Shown here: one piece after another, positions 45,434 through 54,673 of the stretch
Numbering within the stretch: position 1 is the stretch's first letter
How the letters are laid out: each line of letters begins with the position of its first letter
Assembly: GCF_018100805.1 (NCBI RefSeq)
Contig: NZ_JAGJEA010000009.1
Coordinates: forward strand, 62,001 to 126,000
Length of the DNA stretch: 64,000 nucleotides
Direction: 5' to 3'
Source: Aquimarina sp. MMG016
GTDB taxonomy: Bacteria; Bacteroidota; Bacteroidia; Flavobacteriales; Flavobacteriaceae
Translations under genes and position numbers: made by a program
Notes under the pieces: generated by a model
Told to the model about the DNA's origin: nothing
The model's input: the letters and a program-made list of their open reading frames with translations, nothing else
Databases searched by the model: none

Positions 45434-47194
45434 TTACTCTCTTCCGATTTTAGGAACTAGCCATAGATATCCCATACACAACAGAAAGAAAATATAAAAT
45501 CCAATGGGATTTATGGGTGCCAAAGGTGATATTTGTTTTGTGTTTTTTGTAGAAGCTCTATCAAAGTGTCTGCGATTTCTTTGTATGTTGTCATACCCTG
45601 ATTTTGATTTCCAGGTGGTAGTATCCGTTACAAAATACTCCAAAACGGCTGTGGTGTCTTGTGCCATAGATAACCGATTCCAGCCTGGTTTCTTAGGATA
45701 TGTTGTACCATGCCATAGATTTGATATATCTATATCGCTGCGCAATGCAATCCGATATCCTTCTTCAGTTTTTATTTCAGGTTCAGAAATAGCTGTTCTT
45801 AGTATAAAGGTATACGATTGATCTTTTATAGCCAGAATACTATGCTTATCCCAACTGACCTCAGCACTTTCTTTTTTACTGATAGTACTTATAATTGCTG
45901 ACCATAACTGCTGGTACTCGGTTGTTTTTCCGTTTAACAATAACTCATAGGTACTTTCTAAAACCGTAGTGCCTACTTTCCCTTTTCCAAGATGTTTATA
46001 GGCGGATACGATATGTTCAGTATCATTTTTATGTATCGCTTGTAACTGAAATTGATCTTTAAAGATAAATGGATACTTTGTTATTTTAATTTTCGGGGAA
46101 TTCATCAGATTTGTTTCGGTACTTTTCTCTTTTACAAAATCAAAAGCTACCATATCCTTTCTAAATCGAAAAAAATCATCATCCGGTTGAATAAAAAGCC
46201 CTAAGCCATTTTGCTTGATGGAGTTCGTAAGGGCTGTTCGTGAACTCCGCCCTAAATTATTTGCGGTAGCAACATCCAACATCACCAGATCAAAAGGTGC
46301 TACATTCTTTTCAGAAAAAGTGCCCATCAGTATTCGATCCATATTAAAATATTCGAACTTATATTTTCCTCTGGTGATCCTACTTTTTACCAATACCTCG
46401 TGCCCCATTTCTGCCAAATAGTTCTTAAGATATTTGGTTTCAAAAGTTGGGAAACTATTGACGATTAAGATTCTTAACCCTTTACGATTCTTAACAGTAA
46501 CAGGAATAGGGTCTTGTGAAAGAACCGCGCCCAATGAATCTTTTTCTACCAATGAAAAAGTATAGGTACCTACTGATTTAAGATGTGTAGCTAATTGAAA
46601 GGATTGTTTTTTACCCGATTCTAAAGCGATAGAATCCAACCGATTTCCTCCTGGTCCTTCCAGAATCAATCGGTTTCCTTTTTTTGGATTGTTATACATT
46701 CCTTCAAACTGTAACTGCTCTCCTACTACCCTACTATGATCATATGTAAACCTAACCACACCAGAAGGCACATCACTTTTTACATAATCAACCTTATAGT
46801 TTTCTAGCTGCCAAAAATCAAAAGACTCTAACCCTTGTCCTAATACAAAAACCGTATCTGATGTGTTTACCTTACCGAAAATTGGTTGATTCGCTTTGTA
46901 CGGAAACATTTTTAATCGTTTATGAACCTTTTTTAAACTATCTAATTGCTTGGTGTCATAACCACTGGTAAGGATGGCAACCTTAGTTTTTTTGCCAAGT
47001 ATCGGTAATGCAGGTTTTAATGCAATCACAGCAATCGACATTATCGCAAACAAGGCAACTGTTATTCTGATCCAGAATCGGCGTTTCCCAAAATCAGATC
47101 CTTCTTTCCAAACAAAAACCAACCATAACACTATGGCACCAATACTTATATACGTTATCCAATTACTATGTAAAAAAGTGATATCCTCAATCAT
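45434..47194 (-). CDS. Membrane protein of MoxR operon (BatA-operon type), function unknown
   Basis: 586 residues. Two N-terminal helices (~13-30 and ~36-58) and one C-terminal helix (~560-580, IGFYIFFLLCMGYLWLVP) bracket a large periplasmic region. That region contains a GATase1-like or flavodoxin-like alpha/beta section (LRILIVNSFPTFETKYLKNYLAEMG; FDLVMLDVATANNLG) as seen in other large proteins of Bacteroidota MoxR operons. It starts inside the preceding gene (8-bp overlap ATGATTGA), so it is translationally coupled and the last gene of the run. Confidence 0.75.
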   Translation of the reverse strand: MIEDITFLHSNWITYISIGAIVLWLVFVWKEGSDFGKRRFWIRITVALFAIMSIAVIALKPALPILGKKTKVAILTSGYDTKQLDSLKKVHKRLKMFPYKANQPIFGKVNTSDTVFVLGQGLESFDFWQLENYKVDYVKSDVPSGVVRFTYDHSRVVGEQLQFEGMYNNPKKGNRLILEGPGGNRLDSIALESGKKQSFQLATHLKSVGTYTFSLVEKDSLGAVLSQDPIPVTVKNRKGLRILIVNSFPTFETKYLKNYLAEMGHEVLVKSRITRGKYKFEYFNMDRILMGTFSEKNVAPFDLVMLDVATANNLGRSSRTALTNSIKQNGLGLFIQPDDDFFRFRKDMVAFDFVKEKSTETNLMNSPKIKITKYPFIFKDQFQLQAIHKNDTEHIVSAYKHLGKGKVGTTVLESTYELLLNGKTTEYQQLWSAIISTISKKESAEVSWDKHSILAIKDQSYTFILRTAISEPEIKTEEGYRIALRSDIDISNLWHGTTYPKKPGWNRLSMAQDTTAVLEYFVTDTTTWKSKSGYDNIQRNRRHFDRASTKNTKQISPLAPINPIGFYIFFLLCMGYLWLVPKIGRE

Positions 47195-49406
47195 TGATTT
47201 CGAGCTCTTTTAATAGTAAATCGTTGATTTCGCTTGTTTGTTGTTGCTTTTTCACTGCATTAGGTTTCAATTCCGGAAGCGTCAAAAACAATCCTTTTTG
47301 CAAGGCTACTAGTGCTTCTTGTGGAACTGTTACATCCTCAGAAATCCATTTTAATCGTTGTAATGTTTCCAGATATTGCCCAGGATTTTCAATAGCTTTT
47401 TCTGCTAACTCATTTCCGGCTTGTCCAAAAAGTAGTTTATCCTCTTCTGTAATCGCTCCTTTTTCAAAAATTAATTGTTCCAGCCTTGCCAAGATTATAC
47501 GTATGGAAGGATATGCATCTTCTTGCTCTAGTTCAGCACTTTTTCTAAAACCTGATACCTCATCGATTTCTCCCGTAAGTCTTTTATCTTCTTTAATAGG
47601 TGGAGGATCAAATCCGATGCGATGTACATAAATACGCGCACTGTTTTTAATTTCCTGGATCAGTTTTAGAGCTCTGTATTGATAGGGTAATGATTTTTCT
47701 GGTGTGTACAACCTAAGATATAATTCTGCATCCCACATTTCATTCAATGCCTGTCGTAACTTACCTTTTAAAGATTTTGTAAACAGCGTAGATTCTTCGG
47801 GGTCTTCGTGATTATGCAGGTACTCTTCTAAAGGGTCTTTCTTTTTTTCTTCTTCCACCAGATTGTGCTCATTTTCGCTATCGTGCTTATGGGTATATTT
47901 CGCCAACGGATCTTCTTCTTCATGTCCTTCTTCGTGATGATCTTCGTCCTCATGTTCTAGAGATTCTACATCTCCTTCTGCTGTGCCTCCGAATTCTGAC
48001 TCATCTCCCATAAATTCAGCATATTTAAGACGTAGTACTTTTTGATCAAAACCTAATTCATTACTCTTAGATTTATAGTCTTTAGTCGATAGTTTTGCTT
48101 TGTCTTTCAGCAATTTCTCTGTATCGATAATCAACTGTCGCTGACTTCTAAAATAATCAGGCATCAGATCGACTCCCATCGTTCCTTCTACCGCAAAGTT
48201 ATCAGAAACTGTATCCTTAATCACTGCAAAAAAGGTTTCGCTTCTGGATATATTAGGTTTCGGACGTTTACTATCCAATGCTTCTACATAAAAATATAAT
48301 TCGTCACCGGGTTCCATCTTCATTTGATCCAGATCTATATTTTTGGACAAACTCAAGTTCCTCTTACCTTTTGAGATCTTATTATTAAAGTTTAGTTTTT
48401 CTTCTCTGAACTTAACAGACTCTCCTGAACCTTTACTAACGGTAGCTATAATATAGGAGTCTTCAATCCCAAAATCATCCGCAATGGCAGTTGTAAAGGA
48501 TACCTTTTTATCTTCGTTAAAAGCAAAAGAGGTAAACTGTTTTATTCCTTTGATTTCTACGGACGGACTCTTGTCTTTGATCACCTCAATAGCGTACAAT
48601 TCGGACACATATGATCTGTCTTGAAGGTCTGTAAATTTAAAATTATAAAAACCGGCATTAGTGAGTATTGATTTGCCTGTATATGCTTCATCTATTAATT
48701 TCATAGGATAACTATTCCCCATGCTTTCCATGGTCACGCTTTTAATTTCTTGGTCAAATCGTATCTTCCAGGAAACCTTTGATCCTTCTACCGCCTTTAT
48801 ATCCATTTTGGAAGTCTCTACAGAAGGAACTTGCGTATAGTTTGGATAGTTAATGGTTAGTTGTTGACGTATTAATTTTGGTGATTCAACTGTTGTTGAT
48901 GTCGTATCGGTTGGTTTAAAAACAATTGTTTCCGGAGTTACTTTTGGTTGTTGTGACCATTGCAGGTTTGATAATAATTCATACTTATAGATCACTGCTC
49001 CTATCAAAATAAAAGAACATAGAATAATAGCTCCACGTACTAAGTGATTAGGAGGTTTGACAGTTTTTAGTTTTTCGACAAGTCTGGTTGTTACTCTGTT
49101 TTGTTGAATTCTGGCCAAGCCGGACAGCTTTTCTTCGGGTAATAACAAAAGACCGGTACTATATTCTGTAGCTTCGAGATGAAGATCTATATAACTCGCT
49201 ACATTTTCTAAACTATGTTTCCAGGGTTTTATAAAAAATAGGATCATCCCCGCAACTAAAAAGAGGATCACCAATGACCAAAACACCTTAAAAAATATCA
49301 GATACGAAAGGATGGCTGGTCCTAAGGCATATAATGCAATCTCTAACCAGAGCATCAGTCGCCATCGCCTTCTAAACTCAACCAACATGTCGTGTCCTGA
49401 TCTCAT
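47187..49406 (-). CDS. DUF4175-like membrane protein with His/Glu-rich insert
   Basis: 739 residues from 49406 (MRSGHDMLVEFRRRWRLMLW). This ATG overlaps the stop of the preceding gene as TAATG; an upstream ATG at 49475 would overlap that gene by 70 bp and is rejected. Three helices near the N-terminus (~20-65 and ~130-150) are followed by a long periplasmic region of beta-domains and helices, as in DUF4175 proteins of MoxR operons. Residues ~482-539 form a strongly acidic, histidine-rich insert containing EHEDEDHHEEGHEEED, with a duplicated pattern EEDPLAKYTHKHD / KKDPLEEYLHNHED. The insert could bind divalent metals. Confidence 0.75.
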   Translation of the reverse strand: MRSGHDMLVEFRRRWRLMLWLEIALYALGPAILSYLIFFKVFWSLVILFLVAGMILFFIKPWKHSLENVASYIDLHLEATEYSTGLLLLPEEKLSGLARIQQNRVTTRLVEKLKTVKPPNHLVRGAIILCSFILIGAVIYKYELLSNLQWSQQPKVTPETIVFKPTDTTSTTVESPKLIRQQLTINYPNYTQVPSVETSKMDIKAVEGSKVSWKIRFDQEIKSVTMESMGNSYPMKLIDEAYTGKSILTNAGFYNFKFTDLQDRSYVSELYAIEVIKDKSPSVEIKGIKQFTSFAFNEDKKVSFTTAIADDFGIEDSYIIATVSKGSGESVKFREEKLNFNNKISKGKRNLSLSKNIDLDQMKMEPGDELYFYVEALDSKRPKPNISRSETFFAVIKDTVSDNFAVEGTMGVDLMPDYFRSQRQLIIDTEKLLKDKAKLSTKDYKSKSNELGFDQKVLRLKYAEFMGDESEFGGTAEGDVESLEHEDEDHHEEGHEEEDPLAKYTHKHDSENEHNLVEEEKKKDPLEEYLHNHEDPEESTLFTKSLKGKLRQALNEMWDAELYLRLYTPEKSLPYQYRALKLIQEIKNSARIYVHRIGFDPPPIKEDKRLTGEIDEVSGFRKSAELEQEDAYPSIRIILARLEQLIFEKGAITEEDKLLFGQAGNELAEKAIENPGQYLETLQRLKWISEDVTVPQEALVALQKGLFLTLPELKPNAVKKQQQTSEINDLLLKELEIND

Positions 49407-50704
49407 TATTGTTTCCTGAATTTTGCTATAATACGTTCCATCACTAACAAGGTTCCCATTAACAACCATAACCATTTTGATATATCAAAAAGCTCAAATT
49501 GTTTTTTACCCGCCTCCAGACTAGCCATTATCGGTTGCAGTTCTGATATATCAATAGTTCTTATATCATACTCATTAATTTCATTCTTTACATCTTTATG
49601 AAAATCAAAAAGCTTTAGCAACTGTTCGGATAAGTTTCTATCAATACTATTCTGTGTATTCAGCACTTCTGTAAGATAAAAAATCCTATTCGAAGATCCT
49701 GCTTCAATAATGTTATTGGTAAGGTTATCTGGTTGATACACTAACATCTTTGTTGGTGTGTTTGGAACCACATTCGAAGATAACCAAACTACCAGATCAA
49801 AAGCATCAGCATCTAAACCCTCTATACTCTGAACCGTTTCTATATCTATTTGTCTATTCAAGTATTTCGATATTGCCTTCAGTGATGCTTCTATGTATGT
49901 TTTCTGATTGACCAAACTATCTTCATAAAACAGCAGTACTTTTGTTGGCATTTCTGAAGTAAGAGATACACTTTCCTCCTTTCCGTTTAACATTAGCATC
50001 ACACTGTCATTTGCTTTATTAAATTTCAGTCTTTTATCATCCGCAGCAATTAATGCTTTATTAAAAAACAATTGATCCTGATTACTTATCATTGATAGGA
50101 CTTGCAGAGCATCTTCTTTCTTTAAGACCTTGAGATTTTTTTTAACCGACGCTTCTGAATCTAAAGATATCCAAGCTATATTCTTATTCGTATTTGGTCT
50201 TCTACCTTTGATTCCGCTTATGAATGCGTTCGTGAAAACGACAATACTATCCGTTTGTAATGCCTCCATTTCTTTGGCTAATTGCCAATAATTAGGAGTT
50301 GTATTGCTTTCTATATCTATTTGATCGGTATCCAATTCCGGAAATCCGAATTCCAAAAGTCTTAATGATGCTCCCGCATCTATAATATCGATGATTGTTT
50401 GTATCCTATCATCATCTAATAATGAAGGTTCCACTATATAAGTTACCGGTATGATAGCAGCTTTCTTTTTAATCTGAAAACCGGCCATTAGTAAAACCAA
50501 AATACCAATCAATAGCATTCTCACTACTAGTAGAAAAAACTCATTTAACTGAATACTCCTTGATTGTTTAGAATCGGATTCTTCAAGTAGTTTAATACTT
50601 CCTATTTTAATAGTCTTTCCTTCTTTCTTACTCCACAGATGTATAGCTATCGGCACAAGAAGTCCTAATAGAGCCCAGAGATATGTGGGGTTAAGAAAAA
50701 ACAT
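49406..50704 (-). CDS. BatA-domain membrane protein
   Basis: 432 residues. The N-terminus FFLNPTYLWALLGLLVPIAIHLW and the following helix VVRMLLIGILVLLMAGF are the BatA/aerotolerance-regulator N-terminal domain, followed by a periplasmic part without a complete von Willebrand metal site that I can see (the region starting IPVTYIVEPSLLDDDRI replaces the usual DxSxS). One C-terminal helix (~408-425, WLWLLMGTLLVMERI) returns to the membrane. It begins one base after the DUF58 stop, and its own stop shares a base with the next start, so translation is coupled along the operon. Confidence 0.8.
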   Translation of the reverse strand: MFFLNPTYLWALLGLLVPIAIHLWSKKEGKTIKIGSIKLLEESDSKQSRSIQLNEFFLLVVRMLLIGILVLLMAGFQIKKKAAIIPVTYIVEPSLLDDDRIQTIIDIIDAGASLRLLEFGFPELDTDQIDIESNTTPNYWQLAKEMEALQTDSIVVFTNAFISGIKGRRPNTNKNIAWISLDSEASVKKNLKVLKKEDALQVLSMISNQDQLFFNKALIAADDKRLKFNKANDSVMLMLNGKEESVSLTSEMPTKVLLFYEDSLVNQKTYIEASLKAISKYLNRQIDIETVQSIEGLDADAFDLVVWLSSNVVPNTPTKMLVYQPDNLTNNIIEAGSSNRIFYLTEVLNTQNSIDRNLSEQLLKLFDFHKDVKNEINEYDIRTIDISELQPIMASLEAGKKQFELFDISKWLWLLMGTLLVMERIIAKFRKQ

Positions 50705-50705
50705 A

Positions 50706-51605
50706 TTACAGTAATCTATTTCGTTGTTTTAAAAAGGCTTGTAATGCCTCTCCTATATGCTCATCTAATCGAAACATGTGATAACCAATATTATGGGTCA
50801 ATAAAGTATTTTTATTTTTTTTGATTGCAGCATTCAATGCTGATAGATATTGCTTTTTAGCTTCCTTTGCATCAATCTTTCGTTTGGCACCTGTTTCTAA
50901 ATCCTCAAAAGTGACTGTTCCTTTGTAATTAAATTCTAATTCATTTTTACCCATCAAATGTAATACTACGACTTCATTTCTGGGGGTTTTTAAACGTTTG
51001 ATAAAAGCAGTAAGTTCTTCTTGATGTTCATATAAATCTGTAATAAAAAACACTAATTCCTTATGATTACGGTCATGTAAACTTTTAGAAGCATTGGGAT
51101 TTTCAGGCCATCTTCCTTTATTTTCTATATCAATTAACCCTTGTAATAATCGATTATAATGTTGTTTTTGTACTTTAGAATAAACGCTGTGCAACTTTTT
51201 ATCATTCAAAGCAAAAAGCCCAATAGCATCTCCTTGTTTTTGAGAAAGATAAGCTAACGTAGCTACCAATATTCTAGCGTACTCCATTTTAGAAAATTTA
51301 TCTTCTTTATGAAGCATAGATGTACTAGCATCCACAATAAACTTCACTGCAATATTGGTTTCGATATCTGACTGTTTGATATAATATCTACCTGATCGTG
51401 CCACCATTTTCCAATCCAGCAATCGTAAATCATCACCTTGCTCATAATTCCGAAATTGACTAAACTCCATTCCTGAGCCTACACTTCTACTATGTTGAAG
51501 TCCTGACAGGTACCCATCAACGATTACCCGAGCAACAAGTGCTAATCCCGATACCGTTTTAACTAGTTCAGGTTTTACTAATTGATGATACGCTTCTTGT
51601 TTCAT
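50706..51605 (-). CDS. DUF58 domain protein
   Basis: 299 residues, cytoplasmic. It has the DUF58 hallmark SGMEFSQFRNYEQGDDLRLLDWKMVARSGRYYIKQ-type signature (residues ~40-75), followed by a von Willebrand-like fold: KFIVDASTSMLHKED carries the MIDAS-type DxSxS, and ELVFFITDLYEHQEEL follows. These proteins work with MoxR ATPases, probably in maturing or assembling envelope or metalloprotein complexes. It is 21 bp downstream of moxR and 1 bp upstream of the BatA-like gene. Confidence 0.92.
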   Translation of the reverse strand: MKQEAYHQLVKPELVKTVSGLALVARVIVDGYLSGLQHSRSVGSGMEFSQFRNYEQGDDLRLLDWKMVARSGRYYIKQSDIETNIAVKFIVDASTSMLHKEDKFSKMEYARILVATLAYLSQKQGDAIGLFALNDKKLHSVYSKVQKQHYNRLLQGLIDIENKGRWPENPNASKSLHDRNHKELVFFITDLYEHQEELTAFIKRLKTPRNEVVVLHLMGKNELEFNYKGTVTFEDLETGAKRKIDAKEAKKQYLSALNAAIKKNKNTLLTHNIGYHMFRLDEHIGEALQAFLKQRNRLL

Positions 51606-51626
51606 TTTTGTTATGTCAAAATGTAA

Positions 51627-52619
51627 CTACAGTATAGTCTTTAAGAGCTCAAGAGTAACATCATCAGAGGTGATTCCTTCGGATTCTGCTCTGAAGTTTA
51701 CAATAATTCTATGTCGTAATACAGGAAATGCAACCTGTTTTAGATCTTCGGGAATTACCGATAAGCGTCCTTGTATTAAAGCTCTGGCTTTTGCCGTCAA
51801 TATCATAGCCTGTCCTGCCCTAGGTCCTGCTCCCCAATTCACCCATTCTTTTACATAAGCATTGGTAGTTGTTTCGGGTCTTGTAGCTCTAACTAGTTTA
51901 CTAACGGCAGCAATAAGATCATCACTGATATGTACTTGGCGTACCAAATGTTGTAACCGTAAAATATCTTCTCCCGTAATTACTTTGTTTAAAGTAGTTT
52001 TAGCCACTCCGGTGGTACTTTTTAGTACAGCCATTTCTTCAGATTCGGTAGGGTATCCAATTTTAATGTATAATAGAAAACGATCTTGTTGTGCTTCCGG
52101 AAGTATAAAAGTTCCGGACTGCTCAATTGGATTTTGCGTAGCAAGAATAAAGAATGGTCTGCCTAATTTATATGTCTTATTAGCATACGTCACTTCAAAC
52201 TCTTGCATCGCTTCAAGCAATGCCGCTTGCGTTTTAGGCGGTGTACGATTGATCTCATCCGCCAGTATAATATTAGAAAAGATGGGACCCTTGTTAAATT
52301 TAAAGAACTTCTTTCCCGTACCGTGCTCTTCTTCCAAAATTTCTGTTCCAATAATATCCGAAGGCATTAAATCGGGAGTAAACTGTATTCTTTTAAATTT
52401 TAAATCTACAGCTTGCGCCAAAGTTCTAATCATTAATGTTTTTGCTAATCCAGGAACTCCTTCCAGTAAAGCGTGACCCCCTGCTAAGAAAGTAATTAGT
52501 AGTTGCTCTACTGTTTCTTCCTGACCAATAATTACCTTACCTATCTCTTTCTTTAGATTTATTAATTTTTGTGTCAGTATATGTACCTCTTGCTCAATAC
52601 TTGCTAAATCTTTATCCAT
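51627..52619 (-). CDS. MoxR-family AAA+ ATPase
   Basis: 330 residues, cytoplasmic chaperone-like ATPase. Walker A is LLEGVPGLAKTLMIR (~53-67), Walker B is NIILADEINRTPPKTQ (~115-130), and sensor 1 is FFILATQNPIEQSGTF. The C-terminal lid contains VNWGAGPRAGQAMILTAKA, a conserved MoxR signature. It is expected to act together with the DUF58/BatA-like partners encoded downstream on a client whose identity the sequence does not show. Eleven base pairs separate it from the DUF4159 gene upstream. Confidence 0.96.
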   Translation of the reverse strand: MDKDLASIEQEVHILTQKLINLKKEIGKVIIGQEETVEQLLITFLAGGHALLEGVPGLAKTLMIRTLAQAVDLKFKRIQFTPDLMPSDIIGTEILEEEHGTGKKFFKFNKGPIFSNIILADEINRTPPKTQAALLEAMQEFEVTYANKTYKLGRPFFILATQNPIEQSGTFILPEAQQDRFLLYIKIGYPTESEEMAVLKSTTGVAKTTLNKVITGEDILRLQHLVRQVHISDDLIAAVSKLVRATRPETTTNAYVKEWVNWGAGPRAGQAMILTAKARALIQGRLSVIPEDLKQVAFPVLRHRIIVNFRAESEGITSDDVTLELLKTIL

Positions 52620-52630
52620 ATATACTTTTT

Positions 52631-53293
52631 TTATGAGGTCAATGCATACATCACTATATTAACCCCAAAACGAGTATTATCTATTTTATACCAACGTTTA
52701 TTTCTAAAATCATAATCCCACTCACACCCATAGTCTTTATTGCTAAACAACACTCCTATTCTACCATTGATCACAATAGCTTTTAAATAATCATGCACAA
52801 TGTCATCACCCCATCCATTTAGTTCTTGCGAGGTGGTAGGTGGTCCATCTTCAAATTTGAAAAATATACTATAAATCTCATGGGTATTAGGGATTTTCTT
52901 TAACTCACCTGAACCAAAAATATCTTCCATCTGCCTAACAAATGATTTAGAAAACAAACCATCTATATCATGATTACAATCATCAGCAAATACAAAACCT
53001 CCATTTTTTACGTACTTCTCAAAGTTCTCACGTTCTTTTTTTGTGAACTGCACAAGCTTATGACCGGATAAATAACAAAATGGACTTTTGAAAATCTCAT
53101 CACTACTTAGTGGAATAATTTTTTCCTGCGTATCCACTTTTAGCGTAGTATATTCCACAAGAGAATTCAGAAGATTAGAAGGCATTCTTTGATCCACATC
53201 CCAATCTCCAGATTCATACTGTAACCTTGTAAAGAAAAACTTATTAGCCAATGCACAATCATTTTGACTTTTGAAAAAAGAAAAACTGGTCAT
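52631..53293 (-). CDS. DUF4159 domain protein
   Basis: 220 residues from the ATG at 53293; a TTG at 53311 would add six residues. The DUF4159 core is recognisable: ANKFFFTRLQYESGDWDVD at the start, LSSDEIFKSPFCYLSGH and NGGFVFADDCNHDIDGLFSKS in the middle, and GCEWDYDFRNKRWYKID near the end. The fold is related to GATase-like/DUF4159 proteins found with MoxR operons; the biochemical role is unknown. Its start codon lies in the loop of a stem-loop spanning the gap from pmbA. Confidence 0.82.
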   Translation of the reverse strand: MTSFSFFKSQNDCALANKFFFTRLQYESGDWDVDQRMPSNLLNSLVEYTTLKVDTQEKIIPLSSDEIFKSPFCYLSGHKLVQFTKKERENFEKYVKNGGFVFADDCNHDIDGLFSKSFVRQMEDIFGSGELKKIPNTHEIYSIFFKFEDGPPTTSQELNGWGDDIVHDYLKAIVINGRIGVLFSNKDYGCEWDYDFRNKRWYKIDNTRFGVNIVMYALTS

Positions 53294-53319
53294 TATGATA
53301 TACCAAAACAACCAGTTTT
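53282..53319 (-). promoter_or_regulatory. Stem-loop over the DUF4159 translation start
   Basis: AAAACTGGT (53282-53290) pairs perfectly with ACCAGTTTT (53311-53319), loop 20 nt. Read on the minus strand the second arm is ACCAGTTTTTCTTTTTT, so the structure looks like an intrinsic terminator placed inside the operon, with the ATG at 53293 in its loop. An attenuator or mRNA-processing role is possible. Confidence 0.45.
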
Positions 53320-53328
53320 ATATTATAA

Positions 53329-54645
53329 TTATACCGCATCAGATAAGCTGGTAAACGTAAAGTCTCTTATTTTCATATAAGGTACCAAGTTACCGTTAAT
53401 CCGTACTTGTTTGCCAAGAGTTTCTAGATTATTTAGCATTATAATAGGACTCTCATTAAACCTAAAATTCTTCACCGGATGCTTTATTTTTCCGTTCTCT
53501 ATATAGAATGTTCCATCTCTAGTAAGTCCTGTATATAATAAAGTTTGAGGATCTACACTTCTAATATACCAAAGCCGTGTAACCAGGATTCCTTTTTTAG
53601 TTCCCTTAATCAGATCTTCTAGTGAAGCATCACCACCTTGCATAATAAAACCATTAGGAAATGGAACAGGGTCTACTCCTTTTTTCTCAGCCCAATAACG
53701 GCTATATGCCAAGTTTTTTACAACTCCATTTTCTATCCAACTGGTTTTCTTCAAAGGTTGTCCAGAGCCATTCCAAGTACCAGTAGGCACTTCTGGATTC
53801 AAAGGGTCTGACCATATATTTACACGTTCATCTACAATCTTCTCACCCATCTTGGTTCCTCCTCCTTCTTTGGACATAAAGCTCCGTCCTTCGTCTGCAG
53901 TACGTGCATTAAATGCAAAGGCCATATTACCCAAAAGACCAACAGACGCTGCTGGTTCCAGGATCACCGTATATTTACCAGGTTCTATTGCTTTAGCTTC
54001 TTTAGACATAACTGCTTTCTCTATGGCTACATTAGAAGCTTCTACTGCATCAAATTTACTGATATCATTAAAGTCTCTGGTTACCCAACCAGATCCAGTA
54101 CCATCATTACTGCGCATAGTGACAGTAAAATTAGCGCTTGTCGATTTATTATACGCAAACAGGCCATTAGAATTCATCATTGCACTAAAGCCATATGAGT
54201 CGTTAAAAAAGCCTGCTGCTGTTACTTTTTTAGCTGCTGCTGGTTCAATACTACTATTAGCAACTTGCGCACGATAATCAGGTGTAATTTTTGCCGTAGC
54301 ATCATCATATGTAATAGATGCATCATATTTTTGTGGACCTAGAGGTGCCATAAACTCAGGGTTTTCCGGAGATAATTTTGCCAATTCCTCTGCTCTTTTC
54401 ACTACTTTCTTTAAAGATTCATCATCAAATTCATCGATAGTTGCTGTTCCGGATTTCTTTCCAAAATTAGATTGAACCACTAACGTTTGATTGGATCGGT
54501 GTCCTGCTGTAGACACAGTATTTCTTGCGTAGCGGATGTTACCGCTTTCGCTTCCGCTTAAATTTATTTCGCAAGCATCTGCAGTAGAAAAGCTCAACGC
54601 CTTTTCCATAATCTGCTTTGCTTCTTCTTTAGAATATATTGCCAT
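53329..54645 (-). CDS. TldE/PmbA-like metalloprotease-complex subunit
   Basis: 438 residues, no signal peptide. It matches the TldD/PmbA family along its whole length: YARNTVSTAGHRSNQTLVVQ near the N-terminus, IEPGKYTVILEPAASVGLLGNMAF in the middle (the place where TldD carries its HExxxH motif, absent here), and LYTGLTRDGTFYIENGKIKHPVKNFRFNES near the end. In E. coli TldE pairs with TldD to form the active peptidase, and the missing zinc motif is normal for the TldE partner. It lies 28 bp downstream of tldD. Confidence 0.9.
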   Translation of the reverse strand: MAIYSKEEAKQIMEKALSFSTADACEINLSGSESGNIRYARNTVSTAGHRSNQTLVVQSNFGKKSGTATIDEFDDESLKKVVKRAEELAKLSPENPEFMAPLGPQKYDASITYDDATAKITPDYRAQVANSSIEPAAAKKVTAAGFFNDSYGFSAMMNSNGLFAYNKSTSANFTVTMRSNDGTGSGWVTRDFNDISKFDAVEASNVAIEKAVMSKEAKAIEPGKYTVILEPAASVGLLGNMAFAFNARTADEGRSFMSKEGGGTKMGEKIVDERVNIWSDPLNPEVPTGTWNGSGQPLKKTSWIENGVVKNLAYSRYWAEKKGVDPVPFPNGFIMQGGDASLEDLIKGTKKGILVTRLWYIRSVDPQTLLYTGLTRDGTFYIENGKIKHPVKNFRFNESPIIMLNNLETLGKQVRINGNLVPYMKIRDFTFTSLSDAV

Positions 54646-54673
54646 GATTTTTTTATTTGAATAAGACAGTGAA

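Noticed and set aside
45504..45821. 105-codon open frame on the plus strand inside the MoxR-operon membrane gene
   Set aside because: It is the antisense shadow of a well-supported coding sequence, as are the other plus-strand frames over 46215-52476.
49407..49475. Upstream start for the DUF4175-like protein
   Set aside because: It would overlap the BatA-like gene by 70 bp; the ATG at 49406 gives the usual TAATG junction and a sensible N-terminus.
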